The notes under the pieces were generated by a model. That model worked only from the letters and a program-made list of their open reading frames with translations, did no database searches and was not told the DNA's origin. 64,000 bases of DNA from JAVEWJ01 sp034004605. Lineage in GTDB: Bacteria > Patescibacteriota > Gracilibacteria > UBA1369 > LOWO2-01-FULL-3. This document shows, in pieces, positions 39,410 through 48,982 of this stretch. Position numbers and translations under genes: made by a program. Numbering within the stretch: position 1 is the first letter of the stretch; each line of letters starts with the position of its first letter. The DNA lies in NCBI GenBank assembly GCA_034004605.1, contig JAVEWJ010000002.1, forward strand, positions 62,001 to 126,000, given 5' to 3'.

Positions 39410-41875
39410 ATGAATATTTTGGGACTGTCTACAATTTTTGGCTTATTAATCACTTTATTTTTATTCGTTTATTTTTTTACTATATTTTTGAAAAGAAAGT
39501 TTTATTTTCAAAAATCACTAAATTTGGTTTTTTTGGAAATTAAAATCCCAAAATCAGAATCAAAAGAGGAAAGAGAAGTGGAAACGGAACAGTTTGAAAG
39601 AAGGGATTTTAAAGAAATGTCTTGCAAGGTAATGGCAGATTTTTTTAATTCACTACATTCTACATATCAAGATAAATGGTATAGGGCTTTAATTGGACAA
39701 GATCCAATTTCTTTCGAATATGCTGTTTTAGACGGGATTATTCATTTTTACATGGTTTGCGATAGCGATCTTGCCCCTATAGTAGAAAAACAAATTCTTG
39801 CTTTTTATCCGGGCGCAATTGTGGATCAAATTGAAGATTATAATATTTTTAGTGAACAACACGAAGTCGTTGCTGGTTCTTTTGATCTTTCCAAAGAATT
39901 TATTTTTCCAATTAAAACTTATAATCTTTTTTCCGCTGATCCTATCAATACTTTGATTTCTTCGCTTTCAAAAATTTCTCCCAGTGATGGAGTTGCGATT
40001 CAAATTATTACACGCCCTGTCAAAGATGGATGGCAAGAATATGGTAGAAAAACAGCCTCGGATTTACTTTCCAATAAAAAATCGGATTCTAAAAAGTGGT
40101 ATAATCCAATTTCTTGGCTTTCGGTTTTATTCGATATTCTCATCAAGGGTGAAGTTGCTAAAAAAGAGGAATCCCCCGGCTCTGTAGATAGAAATACTCC
40201 ACAGGCTGAAGAGGAAATTAAAGAAATAGATAATAAAAATTCCAAAGCAGGTTTTGATACTCGTATAAGGATCATTTGTTCTTCATCCAATAAACGTGAG
40301 GCCTTTGTAAATCTTTCCGCAATAAAATCAGCCTTTTCCCAATATTCCACCATCAATGGAAATTCACTTAAAAGCTCAAAAGAAAGTAGTAAAAAAATTA
40401 TCTCAAATTATATACTTCGTTCTTTCGATCCTTCTTTTAGGAATAACTATCAAGTTTTTTCAACCGATGAGTTAAGTTCGGTTTTTCATTTTCCATCAAC
40501 CAGATTTAATAAAAGTGCACTTATTGCTTGGCAAAATTATAAAATTGCTCCAGTCCCCTCTAATATACCTGAGGATGGGCTTCTTTTGGGCTATAATGTT
40601 TATCGTGGTGAAAAGCGAAAAGTTTGTATGAAAAGGGCTGATCGTTTTAGGCACTTTTACCTAATAGGACAGACTGGAACGGGAAAATCCTCGATGTTTG
40701 AGCTTATGATAAGACAAGATTTTAGAAACGGAGAGGGTGTTTGTGTAGTTGATCCCCACGGTTCTTTGATTGATAATATTTTACCTTATATACCAAGAGA
40801 ACGAGCTGATGATGTGATTTATTTTAACCCTGCAGATATTGAGCGTCCGATGGGACTTAATCTTCTTGAAGCGGCTAATCCCGATGAGGCAGAGATGGTT
40901 GCACTCGATGCAATGAACATTATGATTAAGCTTTTTGACGAGGAAATTTTCGGACCTAGAATTCAAGATTACTTCAGAAACGGTTGTCTTACTCTTATGT
41001 CAGATCCTGCCGGTGGATGTCTTACAGATATAGTGCGGCTTTTTACAGATGACGCCTTTGCAAAACAAAAACGAAAATTTGTCACAAATCCAATTGTTGC
41101 TTCTTTTTGGGATAATCAAATGGCAAAAACGGGTGAAAGAGAGAAAGCCGAAATGATACCTTATTTTGCAGCTAAATTCGGACAATTTATTACAAACGGG
41201 ATGATTAGAAACATCATCGGACAAACCAAGTCGGCTTTCAATTTTCTCGATGTAATGCAGAATAAGAAAATTCTTCTTATGAATCTTTCAAAAGGTTCCG
41301 TTGGTGAAATCAATTCGAATCTACTGGGTCTTATCACAATTCAAAAAATACAGATGGCAGCTTTTAAAAGAGCTCTTATGGACGCTAATGAAAGGCAAGA
41401 CTTCTTCCTGTATATCGATGAGTTCCAAAATTATGTTACAGATAGTATTGAGTCGATTCTTTCCGAGGCAAGAAAATATAGACTTAGTTTAAATATGGCT
41501 CACCAGTACCTTGCTCAAATTGATTCAAGTGGTAAAAAGAAGGGCGTAAATTTAAAAGACGCTGTTTTTGGAAATGTGGGTACCATAATGTCTTATAAAA
41601 TAGGCGCTCAGGATGCGGAATTTTTGGCTAAAGAAATGGCTCCCGTGTTTACCGATTTTGATTTAATTAACATGGATAAATATAAAGCGGTAATGAAGCT
41701 TTCTGTTGACACTCAGCCTTCAAGACCTTTTTCTTTAAACTTTATTCCCGATCCAAAATCCGAGGATGGCGACAATGCTGCCGCTAAAGCGTTTATTCAG
41801 CTTTCAAGGCTTAAATACGGTCGTGATCGCGACTTTGTTGAAAGGGAAATTCTTCGAAGAATTGGCATTTTCTAA
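39410..41875 (+). CDS. TraG/VirD4-like type IV coupling ATPase, paralogue B
   Basis: The 821-residue protein matches paralogue A (22122-24707) over most of its length. An N-terminal membrane helix is followed by the middle domain (about 50-400) and the motor domain. The Walker A box is LIGQTGTGKSSMFELM (near 422), followed by GEGVCVVDPHGSLIDNILPY; the Walker B box is FFLYIDEFQNYVTDSIE (near 664). Shared sequence includes SVFHFPSTRFNKS (B) against SMYHFPSRKYNKS (A). No conjugation genes flank it. The pair may build a hetero-oligomeric motor. The start lacks a Shine-Dalgarno sequence. Confidence 0.83.
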   Translation: MNILGLSTIFGLLITLFLFVYFFTIFLKRKFYFQKSLNLVFLEIKIPKSESKEEREVETEQFERRDFKEMSCKVMADFFNSLHSTYQDKWYRALIGQDPISFEYAVLDGIIHFYMVCDSDLAPIVEKQILAFYPGAIVDQIEDYNIFSEQHEVVAGSFDLSKEFIFPIKTYNLFSADPINTLISSLSKISPSDGVAIQIITRPVKDGWQEYGRKTASDLLSNKKSDSKKWYNPISWLSVLFDILIKGEVAKKEESPGSVDRNTPQAEEEIKEIDNKNSKAGFDTRIRIICSSSNKREAFVNLSAIKSAFSQYSTINGNSLKSSKESSKKIISNYILRSFDPSFRNNYQVFSTDELSSVFHFPSTRFNKSALIAWQNYKIAPVPSNIPEDGLLLGYNVYRGEKRKVCMKRADRFRHFYLIGQTGTGKSSMFELMIRQDFRNGEGVCVVDPHGSLIDNILPYIPRERADDVIYFNPADIERPMGLNLLEAANPDEAEMVALDAMNIMIKLFDEEIFGPRIQDYFRNGCLTLMSDPAGGCLTDIVRLFTDDAFAKQKRKFVTNPIVASFWDNQMAKTGEREKAEMIPYFAAKFGQFITNGMIRNIIGQTKSAFNFLDVMQNKKILLMNLSKGSVGEINSNLLGLITIQKIQMAAFKRALMDANERQDFFLYIDEFQNYVTDSIESILSEARKYRLSLNMAHQYLAQIDSSGKKKGVNLKDAVFGNVGTIMSYKIGAQDAEFLAKEMAPVFTDFDLINMDKYKAVMKLSVDTQPSRPFSLNFIPDPKSEDGDNAAAKAFIQLSRLKYGRDRDFVEREILRRIGIF

Positions 41876-41924
41876 AAATTATGATATGGTGTGTTTAGAT
41901 TTTTCAGGCAATTTAATAAAGAAC

Positions 41925-42836
41925 ATGAAGTTTTTAAAAATAATGATTTTTACTGGATTTTTTGTTTTATTTCCAATAGTTGGTCAAAATGTGGTATTTG
42001 CAGAGTATACAAAGACTTTTCGAATTTCGGCGTACTATTCACCGCTTCCTTGTCAGGAAAAATATGCTACTGGCACTTATGAAGGTGATATAAGGCTCAA
42101 TGGTAGAGGTACAAACGGTGCTGATGGTACCCAGGTTTATCCCGGTATGATTGCGGCCCCAAAGACCTTTGCTTTTGGAACTAAACTTTATATTCCGGGT
42201 TTTGGTACTGGTACAGTTCATGATAGAGGTGGAGCTATTGTTTCTTCAAATGGAACCGATGGGTCTTTCGACAGGCTTGATATTTGGATGGGTTTTGGAG
42301 ATGAAGGTCTTCGTAGAGCGCTTAATTTTGGAAAACGGAATCTAGATGTCACAGTTTATGGTGTCGATAATTCCATCGCTGATAATGTGACAATTCCGGG
42401 TTTTACTTGGGATGAAAAACATTCAACTTGTGATGGTAACATGAGCACTGTTGCTACAAGCCAGGAGTCACCTGTTTTGATTTCTTCCATTTCCACACCC
42501 AAAGTGAGTGAAAATACTTATGGAGTAGAGAAAGACGGACTTTTTTATCAAGGACTAATGAAAGGTGATGTGAATTCCGATGTTTCAAGGCTTCAAAGAG
42601 AACTTACTAACTTGAATTTTTATAAAGGTAAAATCACTGGAAGTTTCGACGATCTTACGGCCCATGCTTTGTTTAAATTTCAGCAATCTCAAGGTATTGT
42701 GTCTTCTAAAAGCGATGTCGGAGCCGGATATTTCGGACCTACAACACGAAACAGGCTTAATGAAATCATTTCACTCAGAAATCAAAACAACATTCTTATA
42801 GCTTCAAAAAACCAAAATCTTTTAGCTGTTAAGTAA
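41925..42836 (+). CDS. 3D-domain cell-wall protein with peptidoglycan-binding domain
   Basis: The start MKFLKIMIFTGFFVLF gives a good signal peptide; the ATG at 41886 would add 13 residues and is less likely. Residues about 30-165 hold the 3D domain: FGTKLYIPGFGTGTVHDRGG with Asp near 99, then DRLDIWMGFGDEGLRRALNFG with Asp near 115-118, as in the three-Asp (MltA-like) catalytic site. At 209-285 lies a peptidoglycan-binding-1 domain: DVSRLQRELTNLNFYKGKITG and FGPTTRNRLN. It is probably a secreted lytic transglycosylase-like murein enzyme. It overlaps the end of tsaE by 8 bases. Confidence 0.85.
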   Translation: MKFLKIMIFTGFFVLFPIVGQNVVFAEYTKTFRISAYYSPLPCQEKYATGTYEGDIRLNGRGTNGADGTQVYPGMIAAPKTFAFGTKLYIPGFGTGTVHDRGGAIVSSNGTDGSFDRLDIWMGFGDEGLRRALNFGKRNLDVTVYGVDNSIADNVTIPGFTWDEKHSTCDGNMSTVATSQESPVLISSISTPKVSENTYGVEKDGLFYQGLMKGDVNSDVSRLQRELTNLNFYKGKITGSFDDLTAHALFKFQQSQGIVSSKSDVGAGYFGPTTRNRLNEIISLRNQNNILIASKNQNLLAVK

Positions 42837-43242
42837 TTTCGATTTCTCTTTTGTGTTCGTCTAAAATTCTTATTTTAGCTTTTATAGTGTTTTCCGGAAG
42901 AATTTCTTCCAAAATTTCCGGCCATTCAATAATAATAATATTTTTGGGGTTTTCTAGAAGCTCGATTATCTCAAAAATAGCTATCTGATCTTCATTTTTG
43001 ATCCGATATAAATCAGCATGGAAAAATTTTTTCTCAGGATAGCGCCTAAGATAGGTGTAGGTCGGGCTTTTTATCTCCTTTTCGTCTATTTGTAGAGATT
43101 TTCCAATTTCTTTTGCTAAAGTTGTTTTTCCCGCACCCAAATCTCCGGTTAGAGTAAGTACACCTCCGTTTTTCAGCTTTTGAAAGAGGAATTCTGATAT
43201 TTCACCGATGTTTTTTAGACTATAGGTCTTTTTTTGTGTCAA
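42829..43242 (-). CDS. tsaE: tRNA threonylcarbamoyladenosine biosynthesis ATPase TsaE
   Basis: The 137-residue protein has the P-loop LTGDLGAGKTTLAKEIG (33-41) and the family motifs SPTYTYLRRYP, HADLYRI and IIIIEWPEI. TsaE works with TsaB and TsaD in adding the t6A carbamoyl-threonyl group to A37 of ANN-decoding tRNAs. The start is TTG, the only reasonable one since a TAA lies four codons upstream. It converges on the 3D-domain gene with an 8-base overlap and is divergent from the M23-SLH gene. Confidence 0.93.
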   Translation of the reverse strand: MTQKKTYSLKNIGEISEFLFQKLKNGGVLTLTGDLGAGKTTLAKEIGKSLQIDEKEIKSPTYTYLRRYPEKKFFHADLYRIKNEDQIAIFEIIELLENPKNIIIIEWPEILEEILPENTIKAKIRILDEHKREIEIT

Positions 43243-43245
43243 TGT

Positions 43246-43274
43246 TTGATTTTATGTTGTAATTATGCTATAAT
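43246..43274 (+). promoter_or_regulatory. Promoter of the M23-SLH gene
   Basis: TTGATT (43246-43251), 17 bases, TATAAT (43269-43274), 33 bases before the ATG. Confidence 0.75.
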
Positions 43275-43307
43275 TTTACAATAAAAACAAAAATAAAAAA
43301 TACAAAA

Positions 43308-45209
43308 ATGAAAAAAATAAAGAAAAATCACATTAGGGTTTCACCCGTGGTTGTTGGTTTTGTTGTGTTTGGCCTAGTACTCGGTCTAATCGGCAATTCA
43401 ACATTATACAGAACATCGGTGGTGTCAATGCCCGAACACAAGGCTTTCGATGGTACCGTTTATCCTGTAAGTGTGATCCCCGATTATGTTCATCTTAAGG
43501 CGGATAGATACAAACTTCCTTTTGACTCTTACACATCATCTGAACTTGTTGCGATTCCAACTTATGATGCTGCACAACTTAAAATGAGTTATAACGATTT
43601 AAAATGGGGAAATCCCGAACATGATGCCATAAGAAACGCAAAACTCGCCTATTCAACACCATATATGGGAAATTATAAACTTGATGGAGTTGAAAATGCC
43701 GGATCGCATCTAGCTGTTGATATTAAGATTCCGGTTGGTACACCGATTTATTCCATTGCTAACGGAGTTGTGATTAAAGTTTCGCAACAAGATTCAGGCT
43801 TCGGTAAACATATCGTTGTACAACACAATAATGTTCCTTCCTATGATAATCCTTCTGTTAAAACCACATATTTTTCTTCATATTCGCACTTAAGCCAAAC
43901 AAATGTGGCTGTCAACGATGTTGTCGTGAAAGGTCAAATGATTGCAAAAAGCGGAGATACCGGAACAGTTACAACTCCTCATATTCATTTCCAAATTGAT
44001 AATTTAAACGCTCCTTGGCATCCATATTGGCCATTTACATGGAAAGAGGCTTCAGATGCAGGTCTTGACTTTTTCTCAGCGATAAATGCAGGTCTTGGCA
44101 AAGAAAAAGCAATTTCAACCACGATCAATCCTTTAATGTATGTACAAAAGCATTTGGGTACAACTAATTCAATTCCAGTAGCTACCGCTACGGTGACCAC
44201 TCCCGCCAAGGTGGAAGAAAGTCTTGTAAAAGTAGAGGAAACACCTGCCGAAAGCTATGTAAATCTCGAAAATACAACTATAGTTTCAACTCCTGAAGTA
44301 AGTACTCCAGAAGTCTTTGAGCCAAAAGAGGAAGAATTGATTCCTGAAGTCGTTCCTTTGGATCCCCCGGTTCTCACCTTTAAATTCGAGACTGAACCCG
44401 TTTATTATTATGAAAACAAAGATCTAAAATTTTCTCTTACAATGGCGGATCAATACGGAAATAGTTTTAAAGAAGGATTTTCGGGTGATTTACTTATTTC
44501 TTCAGTGAACGATAAAATCAGGATTTCGGCCCCCCTTCTTAATATGACCTCTTTTTCAAATGATAACAAACTTACAAAAAAGTTTATCGTAAGGGGTTCA
44601 GGAAAAGACAGACTTAAAATCGAGTATAATGGTGAAACTTTTTATTCCGATTGGTTTGAAGTAAATAAAGTGGATATGGATTCTGTTTTCAAAGATGTAT
44701 CCTCAAAAAGCTCTATTTATGAATCTATCGAGTATCTAAACAACAAAGGCGTCGTTAATGGTTATGAAGATGGCACTTTTAGACCGAATAATCCCGTCAC
44801 CAGGGTTGAGGCTTTAAAGCTTATACTTAAAAGCACCCAAACTAAGACAAAAGTTGGCGCTTTGAAATTCAAAGATACAGAAAATAATTCATGGTATTCG
44901 GAATTTTTGTATACAGCGGTTGAAAATGGTATAGTAAAGGGTTATGAAGATGGCACTTTTAAGCCTGAAAATTCCGTTAGTAAAGCTGAATTCTATAAAA
45001 TGTTGTTTAAAAGCGCAGGAATAAATCTTGATAATGAAAATTTTGATTCATCTTTTGTAGATATATCTCAAAATGATTGGTTTTTCCCTTATTTTGAATA
45101 CGCAAAACAAATTGGAATAATCGATTCCTCAGTGAAATATGCATCTGCAAATGAAGCAATTTCAAGAGGTGAGTCAGCTTATGCGATTTTTAAAGTGGTA
45201 ATTCGTTAG
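43308..45209 (+). CDS. M23 metallopeptidase with three SLH repeats
   Basis: A basic N-terminus and membrane helix (VVVGFVVFGLVLGLIGN) are followed by the LytM/M23 domain at about 130-230: GSHLAVDIKIPVGTPIYSIA and TPHIHFQID (zinc-ligand HxH). A Pro/Glu/Val linker (about 300-350) and a beta domain lead to three SLH repeats from about 460 to the end: GVVNGYEDGTFRPNNPVTRVEA, GIVKGYEDGTFKPENSVSK and ISRGESAYAI. The second and third differ from the first in degree of match. The protein is a surface-attached peptidoglycan endopeptidase; the SLH repeats should bind wall polymer, implying an S-layer or equivalent coat. Confidence 0.92.
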   Translation: MKKIKKNHIRVSPVVVGFVVFGLVLGLIGNSTLYRTSVVSMPEHKAFDGTVYPVSVIPDYVHLKADRYKLPFDSYTSSELVAIPTYDAAQLKMSYNDLKWGNPEHDAIRNAKLAYSTPYMGNYKLDGVENAGSHLAVDIKIPVGTPIYSIANGVVIKVSQQDSGFGKHIVVQHNNVPSYDNPSVKTTYFSSYSHLSQTNVAVNDVVVKGQMIAKSGDTGTVTTPHIHFQIDNLNAPWHPYWPFTWKEASDAGLDFFSAINAGLGKEKAISTTINPLMYVQKHLGTTNSIPVATATVTTPAKVEESLVKVEETPAESYVNLENTTIVSTPEVSTPEVFEPKEEELIPEVVPLDPPVLTFKFETEPVYYYENKDLKFSLTMADQYGNSFKEGFSGDLLISSVNDKIRISAPLLNMTSFSNDNKLTKKFIVRGSGKDRLKIEYNGETFYSDWFEVNKVDMDSVFKDVSSKSSIYESIEYLNNKGVVNGYEDGTFRPNNPVTRVEALKLILKSTQTKTKVGALKFKDTENNSWYSEFLYTAVENGIVKGYEDGTFKPENSVSKAEFYKMLFKSAGINLDNENFDSSFVDISQNDWFFPYFEYAKQIGIIDSSVKYASANEAISRGESAYAIFKVVIR

Positions 45210-46924
45210 AGTAATTCCGCTTTTAATTCATGTGGATCAACTTGGAAGTCTTTTTGTGAGTCCTCCTCGATTAAGTCCATTGGCTCTTCTTGAATTATAA
45301 ATATTGATGAATCCTCTTCTTGTGGCATTTCTCCCGTTTCGGGCGTAGTTGTAGCGTTTGCCGTGTCTTTTATTCCTTGAATAAGATCTTGCGCTTTGAC
45401 TGGCTTTGTTTCTTCCAATTGAATTGGACGGGGGCGAGCCTTTCTTGTTTCTTCACATCGAGAATCTTGAGTTTTGCTTTTTTTAACTAAATTTGCTGTG
45501 TTTTCCTCTACTGTTTTTCTTCCATCACTGGGTTTTCTTTCCTCCATTTTTTCCATTTCTAATGCTCGAATTTCTGCTAGTGGATCTACTAAAGTCGGAA
45601 AGCCATCGTCAAACGCAGCGACAACCGTGAAGTCAGTAAGTGGATAAATATGTGTGATTTGTGTAGCCGAAAGCTCTTCGGGAGACACTTCGGAAAAATT
45701 CTCCTCGTTCAACATCAAGCTTCCGCATGCGATCTTTATGCCTTTTGTTCGCACTTCCGGTTTTTCGAGTGTGTCTATGCCTTCTTGTAAATGAGACATA
45801 ATCGACTCTATTACAACTTCATTTAAAAACTTTCTAAAGTGTCCTTTAAATTTTCTCAGTTTTTCATCAAACAAATGCGGTCTAATAAAAGTCATTGCCA
45901 CATCCGGTCTTGATCTTTGTATTATATCGTTTTTTGCCATCTCATTAAAAAACTCCCTCATATCACTTTCATTTTCTGAAATAATCGATAAAAAGTATTT
46001 TTTCGGTCCTGTTTGGACTAGTGTGTAGTTTTTACTAACGCTTCCGAATAAGTGTTTCAATATAGAATTTAAATTTTCCTTGAATCTTTGGCGGTAAAAA
46101 TGGCCTTTTTTGCCATTCAATTCTATTGTAAACAAGTAAAAATTTTGATTATTGTCCCATATACTTTCAATCAAATCCAAAAGTCCGCTGGTATTTGGAT
46201 CTCTTGAAACAGCCGTGATCTCTTCTTTTCTCTTTCTGCCGGTGTCGTGTAGAATAACCTCAAGACCCATTCTGGTAAGCAACAAGGCTTTCGAAACCGA
46301 ACTCATCATGGAAATAAATAAATCAAAAAAAACATTACTATCGAGTTCAATAGGGCGTTTTAATTTTGTCATAATCTGTGTCAGATCCAAGTGCGCACCT
46401 TCAAAAACATTTTTCAACACTTCCAGCTTTTCGTTTTCTGGAATTTTTGAGATCAATTCTTTGAATTTTTTTAATTCTTTGTAATCTTTTTTGTCAAGCA
46501 ATGATTCGAGCGCTTTTTTCACAATCGGTCTTGTTTCGATTGGTAGATTATCTTTTTTTTCTTCAAGCATTGAAAAGCGGTACCTAAGGTTTATTTCAAG
46601 TAACACTTCAATTATTGCCGGTGAAAAAATGTTTATCGCTTTGAAAATATTTCGGTGATTTGCGGGGGTTGTTTTTTCTGCATTTTTAAATATCTTGATA
46701 TCCATTATTTTTGCATAGATATCGGAAGCTATTTCGTTTAAAAGATCATCTCTTTTGTTATCAGATAGTCGATATAGTCTTGTTTGTATTTCCTCGGGTA
46801 TAAATTCCAAGAATGACAAAATTCGGGCTTTAATACTTGCGTCCGTGGACCCTTTGGGTTTTTCAATGTCTATACCGTTTATTGGTTGTTCTTCCAATGC
46901 TGACAAATCTTGTATTCTAGGCAT
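45206..46924 (-). CDS. Hypothetical protein, helical with acidic disordered C-terminus
   Basis: The 572-residue protein has a helical N-terminal two-thirds (ILSFLEFIPEEIQTRLYRL, KALLLTRMGLEVILHDTG) with no family I recognise and no signal peptide or membrane helix. A compact beta/alpha stretch (TQITHIYPLTDFTVVAAFDDGFPTL) is followed by a Lys/Glu/Thr-rich low-complexity tail. It follows a 54-residue ORF, probably in one transcript. The stop overlaps the convergent M23-SLH stop by four bases. The cytosolic location is inferred. Confidence 0.75.
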   Translation of the reverse strand: MPRIQDLSALEEQPINGIDIEKPKGSTDASIKARILSFLEFIPEEIQTRLYRLSDNKRDDLLNEIASDIYAKIMDIKIFKNAEKTTPANHRNIFKAINIFSPAIIEVLLEINLRYRFSMLEEKKDNLPIETRPIVKKALESLLDKKDYKELKKFKELISKIPENEKLEVLKNVFEGAHLDLTQIMTKLKRPIELDSNVFFDLFISMMSSVSKALLLTRMGLEVILHDTGRKRKEEITAVSRDPNTSGLLDLIESIWDNNQNFYLFTIELNGKKGHFYRQRFKENLNSILKHLFGSVSKNYTLVQTGPKKYFLSIISENESDMREFFNEMAKNDIIQRSRPDVAMTFIRPHLFDEKLRKFKGHFRKFLNEVVIESIMSHLQEGIDTLEKPEVRTKGIKIACGSLMLNEENFSEVSPEELSATQITHIYPLTDFTVVAAFDDGFPTLVDPLAEIRALEMEKMEERKPSDGRKTVEENTANLVKKSKTQDSRCEETRKARPRPIQLEETKPVKAQDLIQGIKDTANATTTPETGEMPQEEDSSIFIIQEEPMDLIEEDSQKDFQVDPHELKAELL

Positions 46925-46977
46925 AACTGAAAAATCAGAAAATAAAATTTTGTTTTCAAAAGTTTTTAAACGGAATA

Positions 46978-47142
46978 TTAATTGTCTATCGCGTCCATCA
47001 GTAAAGCTCTGAATTTCTCTCTCTCCTGCTGTGTGTAATTTTGGTCCAGATCGGCTTCCAGTACAGTCAAATCGATTTCCTGATTTGTAAGAAGCGTTAG
47101 TGTTTCCGTTTTTGATCCTAATTGTTTTGGCATTGCTACCAT
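46978..47142 (-). CDS. Small hypothetical protein upstream of the 572-residue gene
   Basis: An ORF of 54 codons starting MVAMPKQLGSKTETLTLLTN and ending FRALLMDAIDN, stopping 53 bases before the next gene on the same strand. The internal ATG at 47133 is an alternative start. A plausible promoter lies 25-50 bases upstream. The function is unknown. Confidence 0.55.
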   Translation of the reverse strand: MVAMPKQLGSKTETLTLLTNQEIDLTVLEADLDQNYTQQEREKFRALLMDAIDN

Positions 47143-47167
47143 TTTTTTTAGGTTAGTGGCTGATTTA

Positions 47168-47196
47168 TTTATAACATTTTATTATTCTTTTGCAAA
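47168..47196 (-). promoter_or_regulatory. Promoter of the small hypothetical gene
   Basis: On the minus strand TTTGCA (47196-47191), 17 bases, TATAAA (47173-47168), 25 bases before the ATG at 47142. Confidence 0.5.
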
Positions 47197-47276
47197 GATA
47201 TTGTTTGTTTTTTATTTACTGCTTAGGAATTTTGTTGTTTTTTTCATATATTAAAAAGTCTCCTACAATTTTTTTA

Positions 47277-47353
47277 TGGTACCCGAGATAGGATTTGAAC
47301 CTATGACCTTCGCCTTAGAAGGGCGCTGCTCTATCCAGCTGAGCTACTCGGGC
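47277..47353 (-). tRNA. tRNA-Arg (TCT)
   Basis: Acceptor stem GCCCGAG pairs with CTCGGGT (G1-U72 wobble), anticodon loop CTTCTAA (anticodon TCT), T loop GTTCAAATC, CCA encoded. It decodes AGA/AGG arginine codons, which suit an AT-rich genome. Confidence 0.94.
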
Positions 47354-47480
47354 ATTTTACAAAAATGTTTTATCTTAATTATGGATTTTTCGCAAGGTTT
47401 TTTGAATATTTTGAATACTTTCCGAAAACTTGCGCTTTTATGCGATTATTTGTAATATTCCTACAGATTAATCTTATATT

Positions 47481-47960
47481 ATGGACTATAGAGAAGGAGA
47501 AAGAGCGCTTAAGGTGTTTCATCACCATCCGACACCTTTTATTTTTTGGTTTTTGGAAATAATTATTGCTATTCTTATTTGTTTTCTGCCACTTTATTTT
47601 TTTCAGAAACTTATCCCCTTCAGTGTTTTTTTGGTTTTGAATCTTGTTTTTTTTCTGTTTTTTTCTCTAATAGTTTTTTATAAAAGTGTTGTTTATTGGC
47701 TCGATAAACTCATTGTTACAAACCAAAGAATTGTGCATGTGAATTGGGTAAATTTATTTAAACGAAAGGAGTCCGAGGCCATGCTAAACGATATTCAGGA
47801 TATAAAAACAAGCGAAAAAGGCCTTATTTCCTATATTCCTTTTTTGGATTACGGCACTTTCGCTCTTGAGACTGCTTCTGCCAAGACCACAATTTTGTTT
47901 GAACAGGCGCCGGATCCGGAAGGCATTAGACAATATATTTATCATGTAAGATCTCTTTAA
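47481..47960 (+). CDS. bPH2-like membrane protein
   Basis: The 159-residue protein has two membrane helices in the first half (FWFLEIIIAILICFLPLYFF and FSVFLVLNLVFFLFFSLIVF) and a bacterial pleckstrin-homology-like domain: DKLIVTNQRIVHVNW, LNDIQDIKTSEKG, YGTFALETASAKTTILF. It overlaps ruvB by one base (TAATG), so it is translationally coupled. The role is unknown. Confidence 0.8.
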   Translation: MDYREGERALKVFHHHPTPFIFWFLEIIIAILICFLPLYFFQKLIPFSVFLVLNLVFFLFFSLIVFYKSVVYWLDKLIVTNQRIVHVNWVNLFKRKESEAMLNDIQDIKTSEKGLISYIPFLDYGTFALETASAKTTILFEQAPDPEGIRQYIYHVRSL

Positions 47961-48982
47961 TGATTGAAAGTAATCTTTCAAATCAGGAGAATTTGGTAAG
48001 CCCGACTCTTTTGGAAAGTCCGGTTTTTGAAAACTCCCTCAGACCAAAAACTTTGAATGAATATGTGGGGCAAAGCACTCTTAAAAATAATCTTAAAATT
48101 GCAATTAAGTCTTCGAAAATTCGAAATGATACTCTTGATCATATACTTCTTCATGGTCCTGCAGGAACCGGAAAGACCACTCTGGCCAATATTGTTGCTA
48201 TTGAAGTTGGGACGAGCCTAAAAATCACCTCGGGCCCTGCTCTTGAAAAGGTTTCTGATATTGCATCAATTATCAGCAATTTGAAAGAAAATGATATTCT
48301 TTTTATTGATGAAATTCACAGACTTAAGAGTTCCGTTGAAGAAGTTCTTTACACTGCCATGGAGGATTTTGCAATCGATATCGTAATTGGAAAAGGGCCT
48401 TCAGCAAGAGCTATGAGAATCAATTTGCCAAAATTCACTTTGATTGGAGCCACTACTAAAATTAGTATGCTTTCATCCCCTCTTCGCGATAGATTCGGGA
48501 ATGTGTTTCATTTTCAAAATTACAGCGACTTGGAAATTGAGGAAATACTTGTAAGGTCTTCTGGCATTTTAGATGTAAAACTCGATAAAGACGCACTTCG
48601 TCTACTCTCATCTTCTTCAAGAAAAACTCCTAGAATTGCAAATCGTTTACTTAAAAGAGTAAGAGATTTTGCGGTTTTTCATGAACTTGAAAAAATCGAT
48701 TTTGATAATTTAAAACTCGCACTTAATGATTTGGGTATTGACAATATGGGGCTTGATGAAAGAGACCGTGAAATCTTGAGTGTAATTATCGAAAAATTTT
48801 CTGGTGGACCTGTGGGCCTTTCAACTATTTCAGCCGCGGTAAAGGATGAAGAAGACACAATTGAAAGCGTTTATGAACCTTTTCTTATTCAACTTGGTTT
48901 TCTTGAAAGAACTCCTCGTGGTAGAATAGTTACAAAATCAGCTTATAAACATTTAAATATTAAAAATGTTCAATATGAATAA
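47960..48982 (+). CDS. ruvB: Holliday junction branch-migration ATPase RuvB
   Basis: The 340-residue AAA+ ATPase has SLRPKTLNEYVGQ, the P-loop HGPAGTGKTTLANI (66-72), DEIHRLKSSVEE, sensor GATTKISMLSSPLRDRFG and the C-terminal winged helix (KFSGGPVGLSTISAAV, YEPFLIQLGFLERTPRGR). It drives Holliday junction migration with RuvA, which is not in the window. The start overlaps the bPH2 gene and the stop overlaps the lipoprotein start by 8 bases. Confidence 0.97.
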   Translation: MIESNLSNQENLVSPTLLESPVFENSLRPKTLNEYVGQSTLKNNLKIAIKSSKIRNDTLDHILLHGPAGTGKTTLANIVAIEVGTSLKITSGPALEKVSDIASIISNLKENDILFIDEIHRLKSSVEEVLYTAMEDFAIDIVIGKGPSARAMRINLPKFTLIGATTKISMLSSPLRDRFGNVFHFQNYSDLEIEEILVRSSGILDVKLDKDALRLLSSSSRKTPRIANRLLKRVRDFAVFHELEKIDFDNLKLALNDLGIDNMGLDERDREILSVIIEKFSGGPVGLSTISAAVKDEEDTIESVYEPFLIQLGFLERTPRGRIVTKSAYKHLNIKNVQYE

